The notes below the pieces were generated by a model. That model was not told where the DNA came from. It did no database searches and worked only from the letters and a program-made list of their open reading frames with translations. From Halomonas maura (GTDB taxonomy: Bacteria; Pseudomonadota; Gammaproteobacteria; Pseudomonadales; Halomonadaceae): a DNA stretch of 64,000 nt. This document shows, one piece after another, positions 37,478-46,913 of the stretch (positions within the stretch are counted from its first letter, which is position 1; every line of letters begins with the position of its first letter). The translations under genes were made by a program, and so were the position numbers. Location: NCBI RefSeq assembly GCF_030409305.1, contig NZ_JAUFPQ010000009.1:332643-396642 (forward strand). Direction: 5' to 3'.

Positions 37478-37806
37478 GTCGGAAGCGTCCTTTGTGCAGA
37501 CCGAGGAATCGAACGCCGGGACGTTCGAGCGAATAAACGAATGCGGCGATGATAAGGAGGCGGGCCGCGACTGTCCACGGTGAGCTGTCATGCAAGCCCC
37601 GGGCCCAAGGCGAGTGAGGGGCCAATGGCGACAGGTGGGCATGGGCCCACCACTGATTTAACATAATATATATTCTACGAAGTCACGGCGCATGGCGCTG
37701 CCGGCCACTATACCTCAGTCGCCTCGGCACGGGTTGGCGTATCGCATGGTGGCGTCCGGGCAACTGGGCTAGGATGTTTGGACATGTCCGTCACGAGAAA
37801 CAGAAA
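37478..37806. other. Divergent promoter region, protease lipoprotein / DUF3833
   Basis: These 329 bases hold no supported gene. An AT-rich run (TTTAACATAATATATATTCT, about 37657-37676) stands out and probably carries one or both divergent promoters. Confidence 0.5.
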
Positions 37807-38358
37807 ATGTACAAGAATAGGCGCCGACCCTGGACATGGCTCGCCCCGCTGGCCGTCCTGTCGCTCGTGATCGGTTGCCGCAGCGTGGATGTCGAGCACT
37901 ACGCCGGCACCACTCCCCGGCTCGATATCGCCGCTTACTTCGCTGGCGAGACCCGGGCCTGGGGCATGGTCCAGGATTACAAGGGTGAGGTGCAGCGACG
38001 CTTCACCGTCACCATCGATGGCCGACTCGACGGCGATACCCTGATCCTGGACGAGCGCTTCGCCTATGCGGATGGCGAGGCCGATCGTCGGGTCTGGCGC
38101 TTCGAGCGTGCCGGCGAGAACCGCTGGCGCGGCCGCGCCGATGATGTCGAGGGCATCGTCGAGGCCCGGCAAGCCGGCCATGTCTTTCATATGCGTTACC
38201 CGCTGCAGGTCCACGTGGAGGATCGGGACATCACCTTCACCATGGATGACTGGATGTACCTGCAGCCCGATGGGCGACTGATCAACCGAACGGCCATGAA
38301 GAAGTTCGGCGTGACCCTGGCGGAGATCACCATCGTGTTCGGCACGATGGATCGCTGA
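37807..38358 (+). CDS. DUF3833 family lipoprotein
   Basis: The 183-residue product has a basic N-terminus, a hydrophobic segment and a lipobox (LSLVIGC, Cys near residue 24). The mature part matches DUF3833: DIAAYFAGETRAWGMVQDYKG near residue 40, VTIDGRLDGDTLILDERFAYADGE, and a C-terminal MYLQPDGRLINRTAMKKFGVTLAEIT. It is a predicted lipocalin-like outer-membrane or periplasmic protein of unknown function. ATG 37807 is favoured; an in-frame ATG at 37774 would add 11 residues. It is a single gene. Confidence 0.85.
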   Translation: MYKNRRRPWTWLAPLAVLSLVIGCRSVDVEHYAGTTPRLDIAAYFAGETRAWGMVQDYKGEVQRRFTVTIDGRLDGDTLILDERFAYADGEADRRVWRFERAGENRWRGRADDVEGIVEARQAGHVFHMRYPLQVHVEDRDITFTMDDWMYLQPDGRLINRTAMKKFGVTLAEITIVFGTMDR

Positions 38359-38985
38359 GCCCGACGGGCCGCGAGAGCCTCGGGCAGCGGTCGTGCTCCC
38401 TGGACGAGATGCGCGAATCGGCCGCCGGCAAGGCGGCGATGCCAGGCCCCTGCCAGCGACCCGGGCGCGAACGCCCTCCTCGCCACGCAATTCGCGAGAG
38501 TCGCCGGCCCGGGAACCTGCCCCCCGTGCCGGCGGCCCTCCCGGCAATGGACCACCCTGGCCGGCATTGCCGCGGCCAGCAAGGCGGTTTCGCTCGGGAC
38601 TACGCCCCAAGACATCGACGGGTGCGCGTGCCCGGGCAAGGGGCGCGATGACTCACGCCATCCTCGCGTGACGACGGGTGCCGGCGTTGCCCGCGACGCT
38701 CGGCAGCTGCGGTACGCAAAGCGGGTCATCGGGCCGGTGGATATGGCGTGGGCCGGGGTGGTCCTGATCGTGAATCAAATTGAACATAATTGACGTTATG
38801 ATCAAATTGACTCATTCACAGGGCCATCCACTGCCTCGCCATGCCTGTCGGGTTGCCTGCGGTGCGGCGCCACCACCGGATCATCGCGCCGGACGAAAAA
38901 ATCCGTAAAATGATCATGTTAGGCGTCTCGGTGGGCCATGCACGCCCAGGCGTTCCTGCCACAGCGAATGACAAGGACCGACACC
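38359..38985. other. Gene-poor stretch before the second recombinase
   Basis: These 627 bases contain open frames on both strands, but their products are Arg/Pro/Ala-rich and resemble no family, so none is called. From about 38770 the sequence turns AT-rich and contains a large imperfect dyad (38775-38810) upstream of the recombinase. Confidence 0.6.
38775..38810. promoter_or_regulatory. 36-bp imperfect dyad, probable operator of the second recombinase
   Basis: Two TCAAATTGA boxes (38775-38783 and 38802-38810) flank CATAA-TTGACG-TTATG. The whole is an inverted repeat matching at 13 of 15 positions per arm. TTGACG in the centre could also be a -35 element. Confidence 0.5.
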
Positions 38986-40104
38986 ATGAGCGGGTTCCAT
39001 CAGGACGATCGCGACAGCGACGGGCGTCTCGCCCCGGCCCCCCCTCCGGACGCCGCCGGGCCGGCCGACGGTCGCAAGCCCACGCCGCGTCACCGCCCGC
39101 ACCTGCCTGCCGGCCACCGGGATCGCCCCGGCGCCATCGATGCCTCGCGTCCCGTGATGCGTGTCAGCCACGCGCCCATTCCCCGGCTCGAGAATCCCGC
39201 CCACGTCCATTTGCAGACGCAGAACTCCCCGTCCGGTGCCCGTGGCAAGCTCTACCTGCTCAACCACATGGCTCGCCTGTTCGGCGCCGAGGACTACGAA
39301 CATCTCGTCTGGCACGACCTGCGGGCACCGGTGGTCCACTTCATCCTCGCTCACCTGCGGGATGCGGGCTACAAGGCGAGCACCCGCAACGCCTACCTGG
39401 CCGCCTTGAAAGGCACCGCGAAGGAATCCTGGGCGATGGAGGTCATGTCGCCCGACACCTTCGAGAGGATTCGGGCGATCCGGCCGGCCAGCAATCCCAG
39501 GAAGCCCAAGGGCCGTGCCCACGATATCGCGACGCTGCGTGGCCTGATCCGGGCGGCGGCCTCCGATGGTACCCCGACCGCCAGGCGCAATGCGCTGATC
39601 ATCACCTTCATGGCCTCCCTGGGCATTCGCCGGGAGGAAGTCACCCGGATACGGGTGCCCCGGGATATCGATTTCCGGACCCAGGAGATCCATATTCACG
39701 GGAAGGGCAACAAGGAGCGCCTGGTGGTGCCGCCGGAGCCGGTCTGGCGGGCGCTGCTCGATTACCTGGAGACCGAGCGCGGCTATGACAGCGGCGCCCT
39801 CTTCTGCCCCTACTGGAACAACCGCGCGACCCCTGTCATCGGCGAGAACGGCCTGACGCTGGGCGTGATCAACTACGTGCTGGGCAAGGCGAGACGGCGC
39901 TGTGCCGAGCTGCTGGGCGAAGCGGTCACGCCGCATGACCTGCGTCGCAGCTTCGCCACCTTCATGCACGAACAGGGCATGTCGATACGCGAGCTGCAGG
40001 TGCTGCTCGGCCATGCCAACTCGGCGACCACCGAGGCCTACGTGCGGGACGAGAAGGACGCCTACCGCCACAAGGCCGCCGAGCTGGCCAAGGGCCTGTT
40101 CTAG
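38986..40104 (+). CDS. Tyrosine-type site-specific recombinase (second)
   Basis: The 372-residue protein has a Pro/Arg-rich N-terminal 60 residues, a core-binding domain (GYKASTRNAYLAALKGTAKESW) and a complete catalytic domain. Arg lies in SLGIRREEVTRIR, Lys in HGKGNKERLVV, His-x-x-Arg in TPHDLRRSFATF, a His in LLGHANSATTE and the Tyr in TEAYVRDEKDAYR. ATG 38986 is chosen because AAGGA lies 8 nt upstream; earlier in-frame ATGs at 38938 and 38968 lack one. It does not resemble the first recombinase outside the active site. No adjacent tRNA or phage gene is visible. A strong terminator follows. Confidence 0.93.
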   Translation: MSGFHQDDRDSDGRLAPAPPPDAAGPADGRKPTPRHRPHLPAGHRDRPGAIDASRPVMRVSHAPIPRLENPAHVHLQTQNSPSGARGKLYLLNHMARLFGAEDYEHLVWHDLRAPVVHFILAHLRDAGYKASTRNAYLAALKGTAKESWAMEVMSPDTFERIRAIRPASNPRKPKGRAHDIATLRGLIRAAASDGTPTARRNALIITFMASLGIRREEVTRIRVPRDIDFRTQEIHIHGKGNKERLVVPPEPVWRALLDYLETERGYDSGALFCPYWNNRATPVIGENGLTLGVINYVLGKARRRCAELLGEAVTPHDLRRSFATFMHEQGMSIRELQVLLGHANSATTEAYVRDEKDAYRHKAAELAKGLF

Positions 40105-40124
40105 CCGCCCCGTCCGGACACGAC

Positions 40125-40153
40125 AAGGCCCCGGGCCAGTAGCCCGGGGCCTT
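40125..40153. terminator. Bidirectional hairpin terminator, recombinase / ectC
   Basis: AAGGCCCCGGGC and GCCCGGGGCCTT form a 12-bp stem with a 5-nt loop between the convergent recombinase and ect operon. Confidence 0.8.
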
Positions 40154-40173
40154 GGATCACACCGCCTGGTGGC

Positions 40174-40587
40174 TTAGAGCGGCGTCTCGTCGTCCGGCTC
40201 GTTGGCCGGCGCGTAGGAGCCGTCCTCACGATGCACTTCCTTGCCGGTCAGGCCGGGCGTGAACACGCAGGCCAGGTGCATGGTCTTGCTGGCCCGCAGC
40301 AGGTGCTCGTCGTGCTGGTCGAGAATGTAGATGTCACCCGGCTTGATCGGCCAGATCTTGCCGTCGGCCAGGGTCTCGACCTCGCCTTCCCCTTCCATGC
40401 AGAACACCGCCTCGAAGTGGTGCTTGTAGTGGATATGGGTCTCGGTGCCCTCGTAGATCCGCGTGATATGAAAGGAGCAGTTGCCGCCGTCGTCGGCCAG
40501 CGACAGGCGCGTGCTGTCCCAGTTGCCGTTCTCGGCCCTGACCAGGCGGTCCCCTTGGCGTGCTTCCTCGAGATTGCGAACGATCAT
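40174..40587 (-). CDS. ectC: L-ectoine synthase
   Basis: The 137-residue cupin enzyme cyclises N-gamma-acetyl-diaminobutyrate to the compatible solute ectoine. It shows [25 protein letters not shown] at the N-terminus. The metal-site and barrel segments are [33 protein letters not shown] and [16 protein letters not shown]. Its length equals that of characterised EctC proteins. GGAGAG lies before ATG 40587. It is the last gene of ectABC and is separated from ectB by 106 bp that contain a hairpin, so separate expression is possible. Confidence 0.98.
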   Translation of the reverse strand: MIVRNLEEARQGDRLVRAENGNWDSTRLSLADDGGNCSFHITRIYEGTETHIHYKHHFEAVFCMEGEGEVETLADGKIWPIKPGDIYILDQHDEHLLRASKTMHLACVFTPGLTGKEVHREDGSYAPANEPDDETPL

Positions 40588-40619
40588 GGAGGCTCTCCAG
40601 TTGTGTTATGGCGGGTCGG

Positions 40620-40636
40620 CCACGGTGCCGCCGTGG
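40620..40636. promoter_or_regulatory. Hairpin between ectB and ectC
   Basis: CCACGG and CCGTGG pair around TGCCG in the 106-bp ectB-ectC gap. It may alter relative ectC expression. I looked for a sigma-54 type -24/-12 pair, reported for ectC in H. elongata, and found no clear match. Confidence 0.35.
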
Positions 40637-40693
40637 ACGACCGGTGAGCGGGCCGCCGGGCCGGCGCGGCCGACCCGGTGACCAATCAGCATA

Positions 40694-42040
<1,347 letters not shown>

Positions 42041-42619
42041 TCAGATCTGGTCGGTCTGGAAGGGACCGATACGGACGAGATTCTCGGGGTCGTGCTCGCC
42101 GCCGAGCTGGTCGGTGGAGAAGTACTCGCGGCTGTTGAGCGGTGCCTGCCAGCGGTCGGCGAGGCGCCGGAAGAGCCCCCAGGAGGCCTGGTTGTCGGGG
42201 GTGATGGTGGTCTCGAGGTGGTGGACCTCGTCCATCTCCGGACGGCTCATCACCGCCTCGACCAGGCGCCGGGCCAGGCCGGTGCCGCGGGCCTTCTCGC
42301 CGACGGCGACCTGCCACAGGAAGTAGGTGTCCGGGGCGTTGCTCTTCACGTAGCCGGAGACGAAGCCGACGATCTCGCCCTCCTCGTTGGTGGCCACGGC
42401 GCAGCTGTCGCGGAACTGGGTCGCCAGCAGCAGGTAGGCATAGGCGGAATTGACATCCAGCGGCGGGCAGGACTTGACCAGTTCGTAGATCCCCCAGCCA
42501 TCGTCGGGGCTGGGCTTGCGGATGAACAGCGGGGTGGCCTGGTGGCCGACCACGGCATCGGCCACGCTGGGCCTGGCCAGGTCGGCGGAGGGAATGAAGG
42601 GCTCGGTAGTTGCGTTCAT
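42041..42619 (-). CDS. ectA: Diaminobutyrate acetyltransferase
   Basis: The 192-residue GNAT enzyme acetylates L-2,4-diaminobutyrate with acetyl-CoA. It begins MNATTEPFIPSADLARPSVA and carries the acetyl-CoA loop VAVGEKARGTGLARRLVEAV (about 114-133). To my memory it is nearly identical to H. elongata EctA, which also has 192 residues. The start at 42619 gives this N-terminus although the ribosome-binding site is weak; an in-frame ATG at 42655 would add 12 residues. It heads the ectABC operon behind an AT-rich promoter region. Confidence 0.97.
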   Translation of the reverse strand: MNATTEPFIPSADLARPSVADAVVGHQATPLFIRKPSPDDGWGIYELVKSCPPLDVNSAYAYLLLATQFRDSCAVATNEEGEIVGFVSGYVKSNAPDTYFLWQVAVGEKARGTGLARRLVEAVMSRPEMDEVHHLETTITPDNQASWGLFRRLADRWQAPLNSREYFSTDQLGGEHDPENLVRIGPFQTDQI

Positions 42620-42681
42620 TAGGGTGTTCGCTGTAGCGAATTTGAGGGGCATCATAGCAGCCGCTTACCTCCTTTTCAAAA

Positions 42682-42724
42682 AGCAGGTTATCCTGCTGCC
42701 GACAAACCATAATACGAAATTATA
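42682..42724 (-). promoter_or_regulatory. Probable ectA promoter and leader hairpin
   Basis: On the minus strand TATAAT (42724-42719) lies about 100 bp upstream of ectA in an AT-rich island, with a CATACT that could suit sigma-38 just before it. A leader hairpin AGCAGG-TTAT-CCTGCT (42682-42697) follows. No clear -35 element is visible. Confidence 0.45.
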
Positions 42725-42801
42725 GTATGCCCTGGGCTCCCCGGAAGGCACGGCCTTCTCCCAGTCTAGTCCACCCGGCGAACGGCATGCCCCGGCCCCA
42801 A

Positions 42802-42841
42802 ACGCCAGCGGGCCACCCTCGTGAGGGTGGCCCGCTGGCGT
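42802..42841. terminator. Long hairpin terminator after gor
   Basis: ACGCCAGCGGGCCACCCTC pairs with GAGGGTGGCCCGCTGGCGT, a 19-bp perfect inverted repeat directly downstream of the gor stop and upstream of the ect promoter. It insulates the two same-strand units. Confidence 0.8.
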
Positions 42842-42877
42842 GACGAGGAGATGACAGCCTCGCCGGTCGGGGACCGT

Positions 42878-44239
42878 TCAGCGCCGCGTGGGACTGCGCA
42901 TGGTCACGAACTCCTCGGCCCCGGTGGGATGGATGCCGACGGTCTGATCGAACTGGGCCTTGGTCAGCCCGGCACGCACGGCGATGGCGATGCCCTGGAT
43001 CACCTCGCCGGCCTCCTCGCCGACCATGTGGGCGCCCACCACCACGTCGCTGGCGTCATCGACGATCAGCTTCATCAGGCAGCGCTCGCTGCTCCCGGAC
43101 AGGGTGTGCTTCATCGGCCGGAAGTCCGCCGTGTAGACCCGGATCTCGCCGCACTGCTCGCGGGCCTCCCCTTCCGACAGGCCCACGGTGCCGATATTGG
43201 GATGACAGAACACCGCCGTGGCGATCCGCGCGTAGTCCAGGGGGGCCGGCGTGGTCTCGCCGTAGTGGTGCTCCACCAGTTGCATGGCCTCGGCCAGGGC
43301 CACCGGCGTCAGCTCGGGACCGCCGATGACATCGCCCAGCGCCAGGATCGAGGGCACCGATGTCTCGAAGCGCTCGTTGACCCGCAGGCTGCCATCGGCG
43401 TTGGTGGCCAGGTCGAACTGGTCGAGGCCCAGCCCCTCCAGGTGGGGACGCCGACCGGTCGCGGCGAGGACGGCATCCACCTCCAGGGTCTCGCCGTTGG
43501 TCAGGATCACCTTCAGGCCGCCGTCGACCTTCTCGATGGCCTCGATGTTGGCCTCGAAGTGCAGGTCGACGCCCTTCTTGGCCATCTCGTCGCGGGTGAA
43601 CTCGCGCACCTCCCGGTCGAAGCCGCGCAGGAACAGCTCGCCGCGATAGACCAGGTGGGACTCGCTGCCCAGGCCGTTGAAGATGCTGGCGAACTCAACG
43701 GCGATATAGCCACCGCCCAGCACCAGGAAACGCTCGGGGAAGGTATCGAGGTCGAAGACCTGGTTGGAGTTGACGGTCAGCTCCTTGCCGGGGAAGTCCG
43801 GCACCCAGGGCCAACCGCCCACGGCGACGAGGATCTTCTCGGCGCTGATGGTCTCCCCGGCCACCGCGACGTGGTGGGGATCGAGCACCGTCGCGCGGCC
43901 ATTGATCAGGCGCACTCCGGCGTTGTCCAGCAGCCGGCCGTAGATGCCGTTGAGGCGCTTGATCTCGCCGATCTTGTTGTCACGCAGGGTCGGCCAGTCG
44001 AAGGCCGGCGCGCCGGGCAGTTGCCAGCCGAAGCCGCCGGCGTCCTCGAACGCCTCGTGGAAGTGCGCCGCATAGGAGTACAGCTTCTTGGGCACACAGC
44101 CCACGTTGACGCAGGTGCCGCCCAGGTAGCGGTCCTCGGCCACGGCGACCCGGGCCCCGGTGGCGGCGGCGGTGCGGGCGGCGCGCACGCCGCCGGACCC
44201 CGCCCCGATGACGAAGAGGTCGTAATCGTACTCGGACAC
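42878..44239 (-). CDS. gor: Glutathione-disulfide reductase
   Basis: The 453-residue flavoenzyme reduces oxidised glutathione with NADPH. It has the FAD motif DLFVIGAGSGGVRAAR, the redox pair Cys43/Cys48 in GGTCVNVGCVPKK, and the NADPH motif LVLGGGYIAVEFASIF. An FAD-binding SILALGDVIGG block and the dimer-interface active-site His in VGIHPTGAEE complete it. A GTG start at 44239 with AGGAG 6 nt upstream gives the family N-terminus; no ATG fits. The length equals E. coli Gor (450). It is divergent from the carbonic anhydrase gene. Confidence 0.96.
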   Translation of the reverse strand: MSEYDYDLFVIGAGSGGVRAARTAAATGARVAVAEDRYLGGTCVNVGCVPKKLYSYAAHFHEAFEDAGGFGWQLPGAPAFDWPTLRDNKIGEIKRLNGIYGRLLDNAGVRLINGRATVLDPHHVAVAGETISAEKILVAVGGWPWVPDFPGKELTVNSNQVFDLDTFPERFLVLGGGYIAVEFASIFNGLGSESHLVYRGELFLRGFDREVREFTRDEMAKKGVDLHFEANIEAIEKVDGGLKVILTNGETLEVDAVLAATGRRPHLEGLGLDQFDLATNADGSLRVNERFETSVPSILALGDVIGGPELTPVALAEAMQLVEHHYGETTPAPLDYARIATAVFCHPNIGTVGLSEGEAREQCGEIRVYTADFRPMKHTLSGSSERCLMKLIVDDASDVVVGAHMVGEEAGEVIQGIAIAVRAGLTKAQFDQTVGIHPTGAEEFVTMRSPTRR

Positions 44240-44388
44240 AGGAATCTCCTGAGAAGTGGGTGAGCGTGAAGTGGCAGCGATCATACCAGCCACCGGCAGC
44301 GCCAGGGAGGCCCGAGGCCATTGACCGGCGCTATGCCGGTAATAAAAAATGCTATCGGTCAGATGGCCTGTTCATAAGAGACCCCACC

Positions 44389-45042
44389 ATGAAAACCGAG
44401 ATGAAGCAGCTGCTCGAGCGCAACCGCGACTGGGCGGAGAGCGTGAGCCGCCAGGATCCCGACTTCTTCGCCCGCCTCTCCCAGCAGCAGAATCCCGATT
44501 ACCTGTGGATCGGCTGCTCGGACAGCCGGGTGCCGGCCAACCAGATCATCGACCTGCCGCCGGGCGAGGTGTTCGTCCACCGCAACGTGGCCAACCTGCT
44601 CCATCACAACGACATGAACGCCCTGTCGGTGGTGCAGTTCGCCGTGGACGTGCTCAAGGTCAAGCACATCATGATCGTCGGCCACTACGGCTGCGGCGGC
44701 GTCAAGGCCGCGGTCACCGGCGGCGAGTGCGGTATCGTCGACTACTGGCTGCACTCGGTACGCGAGCTCTACAGCCTGCATCGCCCGACCCTCGAGCATC
44801 TGCCGCTGGAGCAGCAGGTCGACCGCATGTGCGAGCTCAACGTCCAGGCCCAGGTCAACAACCTGTGCCGCACCAAGATCATCCAGCGCGCCTGGCAGCG
44901 CGGCCAGGCGCTCGCCGTGCACGGCTGGGTCTACGGCCTGAGCGACGGCCGGATCACCGACCTGGAGTGCAGCGTCACCGGCCTGGACCAGGTCTCCACC
45001 CTGTATCGGATCGATCGTGTCATGTCCGCCGACAGCGACTGA
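44389..45042 (+). CDS. can: Beta-class carbonic anhydrase
   Basis: The 217-residue zinc enzyme interconverts CO2 and bicarbonate. Zinc ligands Cys43, His99 and Cys102 occur in WIGCSDSRVPANQ (with the Asp45-Arg47 dyad) and IVGHYGCGGVKAA, as in E. coli Can (Cys42, Asp44, His98, Cys101). The DIV-like GIVDYWLHSVREL block and the C-terminal HGWVYGLSDGRI also match. ATG 44389 begins the family N-terminus. It is transcribed alone, followed by a GC-rich hairpin. Confidence 0.97.
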   Translation: MKTEMKQLLERNRDWAESVSRQDPDFFARLSQQQNPDYLWIGCSDSRVPANQIIDLPPGEVFVHRNVANLLHHNDMNALSVVQFAVDVLKVKHIMIVGHYGCGGVKAAVTGGECGIVDYWLHSVRELYSLHRPTLEHLPLEQQVDRMCELNVQAQVNNLCRTKIIQRAWQRGQALAVHGWVYGLSDGRITDLECSVTGLDQVSTLYRIDRVMSADSD

Positions 45043-45073
45043 GCCCGCCGCAACCACCGAGTCCACGGCACCG

Positions 45074-45101
45074 GCGCCCGACCCCGTTATGCGTCGGGCG
45101 C
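45074..45101. terminator. Hairpin after can
   Basis: GCGCCCGAC and GTCGGGCGC form a 9-bp stem with a 10-nt loop, 32 nt after the can stop. There is no U-run. Confidence 0.5.
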
Positions 45102-45238
45102 ATGAGCCAAGTCACCATTTCGATTGTCTTCCCCCCGCCGGCCTCCTATGTTGAGGGACGTACCGAAACGGTCGTTTGCTTCTGCGCCTCGCCCGCCGAG
45201 GCGCCTCCAACAACAATCCATCCGGCACGGAACGACAC

Positions 45239-46816
45239 ATGACACTCAACAAGACTCTGCTGGCCAGCGTCATCGGCGCCGCCATGACCACGGCTGCCCT
45301 GAGCCCGGCCGCCGCCCAGGCCGAGACCACCCTGCGCATGGCCTACGACGCCGACCCGGTCTCGCTCGATATCCACGAACAGCTGTCCGGCGGCATCCTG
45401 CAGCTCTCCCACATGACCTTCGACCCGCTGGTGCGCTGGACCCGGGACCTCGAGTTCGAGCCGCGCCTGGCCACCGACTGGGAGCAGGTCGACCCCACCA
45501 CCATGCGCATGACCCTGCGCGAAGGCGTCGAGTTCCACAGCGGCAATGCCTTCACCGCCGAGGACGTGGTGTGGACCGTCGAGCGCTTGAAGCGCAGCCC
45601 CGACTTCAAGGCGATCTTCGAGCCGATCGCCGAGGTCACCGCCGTCGATGCGCACACGGTGGAATTCACCACCGCCAAGCCCTATCCGCTGCTGCCGAAC
45701 CTCGCCACCTACATCTTTCCGATGGACAGCGCGTTCTATTCCGGCAACGACGCCGACGGCGATCCCAAGGACGAGATCGTCAAGAACGGCAACTCCTACG
45801 CCTCGCGCCACCTCTCCGGCACCGGTCCCTACGAGGTCACCGATCGCCGGCAGGGCGTGCGCATCGCCTTCGAGCGCAACGACGCGTACTGGGACGAGAG
45901 TTCGCCGGGCAACGTCGACAGGATCGTCATGACGCCGATCAGCGAGAACGCTACCCGCGTGGCCGCGCTGCTCTCCGGCGATGTCGACTTCATCGCCCCG
46001 GTGCCGCCCAATGACCTGGCGCGCATCCGCGCCGACGAGGACGCCAAGCTGGTCACCATGTCCGGCACCCGGATCATCCTCTTCCACATGAACCAGGAGC
46101 GGGTCGAGGCCTTCCAGGACCCGCGGGTACGCCAGGCCTTCGCCTATGCCATCAACCAGCAAGGCATCGCCGACCGGCTGATGAAGGGCTTCGCCACCCC
46201 GGCGGCCCAGTTCTCGCCACAGGGCTATGCCGGCCATGTCGACAGCCTCGCGCCGCGCCATGACCTGGAGAAGGCCAAGCAGCTGATGGCCGAGGCCGGC
46301 TATGAGGACGGCTTCGAGATCACCATGATGGCGCCCAACAACCGCTACGTGAACGATGCCAAGATCGCCCAGGCGGTGGCCGCCATGCTGGCGCGCATCA
46401 ACGTCAGCGTGGATCTCAAGACCCTGCCCAAGGCCCAGTACTGGGGCGAATACGACGACCGCGCCGCCGACATGATGATGATCGGCTGGCACGCCGACAC
46501 CGAGGACTCGGCGAACTTCCACGAGTACCTCACTGCCTGCCCGGATGCCGACAGCGGCGCCGGCCAGTACAACGCCGGCAACTACTGCAATCCGGAGCTC
46601 GACCAGCTGGTCGCCGAGGCCAACCTGGAGGTCGACCTCGCCAAGCGCGCCGAGATGCTCCAGCAGGTCGAGCAGGCGCTGTATGACGACGCGGCCTTCA
46701 TCCCGCTGCACTGGCAGGACCTGGCCTGGGCCGCCACCGACAACGCCGACATCGCGCCGGTCCTCAACGTGATGAACTTCCCCTACCTCGGGGACCTGGT
46801 CATCGCGGAAGAGTAA
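45239..46816 (+). CDS. Peptide/opine-type ABC transporter substrate-binding protein
   Basis: The 525-residue periplasmic protein has a Sec signal (MTLNKTLLASVIGAAMTTAA, cleavage near AQA-ET). The SBP_bac_5 fold follows: TLRMAYDADPVSLDIHEQLS at the mature N-terminus, MRMTLREGVEFHSGNAFTAEDVVWTVERL, and the C-terminal IPLHWQDLAWAATDNADIAPV. This class binds di- or oligopeptides, nickel or opines; the ligand cannot be told from sequence alone. It leads a five-gene operon. A 10-bp hairpin before the first permease could make it more abundant than the membrane parts. Confidence 0.94.
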   Translation: MTLNKTLLASVIGAAMTTAALSPAAAQAETTLRMAYDADPVSLDIHEQLSGGILQLSHMTFDPLVRWTRDLEFEPRLATDWEQVDPTTMRMTLREGVEFHSGNAFTAEDVVWTVERLKRSPDFKAIFEPIAEVTAVDAHTVEFTTAKPYPLLPNLATYIFPMDSAFYSGNDADGDPKDEIVKNGNSYASRHLSGTGPYEVTDRRQGVRIAFERNDAYWDESSPGNVDRIVMTPISENATRVAALLSGDVDFIAPVPPNDLARIRADEDAKLVTMSGTRIILFHMNQERVEAFQDPRVRQAFAYAINQQGIADRLMKGFATPAAQFSPQGYAGHVDSLAPRHDLEKAKQLMAEAGYEDGFEITMMAPNNRYVNDAKIAQAVAAMLARINVSVDLKTLPKAQYWGEYDDRAADMMMIGWHADTEDSANFHEYLTACPDADSGAGQYNAGNYCNPELDQLVAEANLEVDLAKRAEMLQQVEQALYDDAAFIPLHWQDLAWAATDNADIAPVLNVMNFPYLGDLVIAEE

Positions 46817-46860
46817 GCCACGCCGGCCCACCCGGGCCGGCAAGCCCGAAACCCTGACCC

Positions 46861-46888
46861 GGTGACACGCTCCCTGGCGCGTGTCACC
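46861..46888 (+). promoter_or_regulatory. Intercistronic hairpin after the binding-protein gene
   Basis: GGTGACACGC and GCGTGTCACC form a perfect 10-bp stem with an 8-nt loop between the binding-protein and first permease genes. Such hairpins commonly stabilise the upstream message. Confidence 0.5.
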
Positions 46889-46913
46889 CCGTATTGCCCA
46901 CGGGACGCCCCCC

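Noticed and set aside
38393-38671. Open frames in the gap before the second recombinase
   Set aside because: Products are Arg/Pro-rich, lack ribosome-binding sites and resemble no family.
40588-40693. Sigma-54 promoter for ectC
   Set aside because: GG and GC dinucleotides occur but not at the required spacing; not supported by the sequence.
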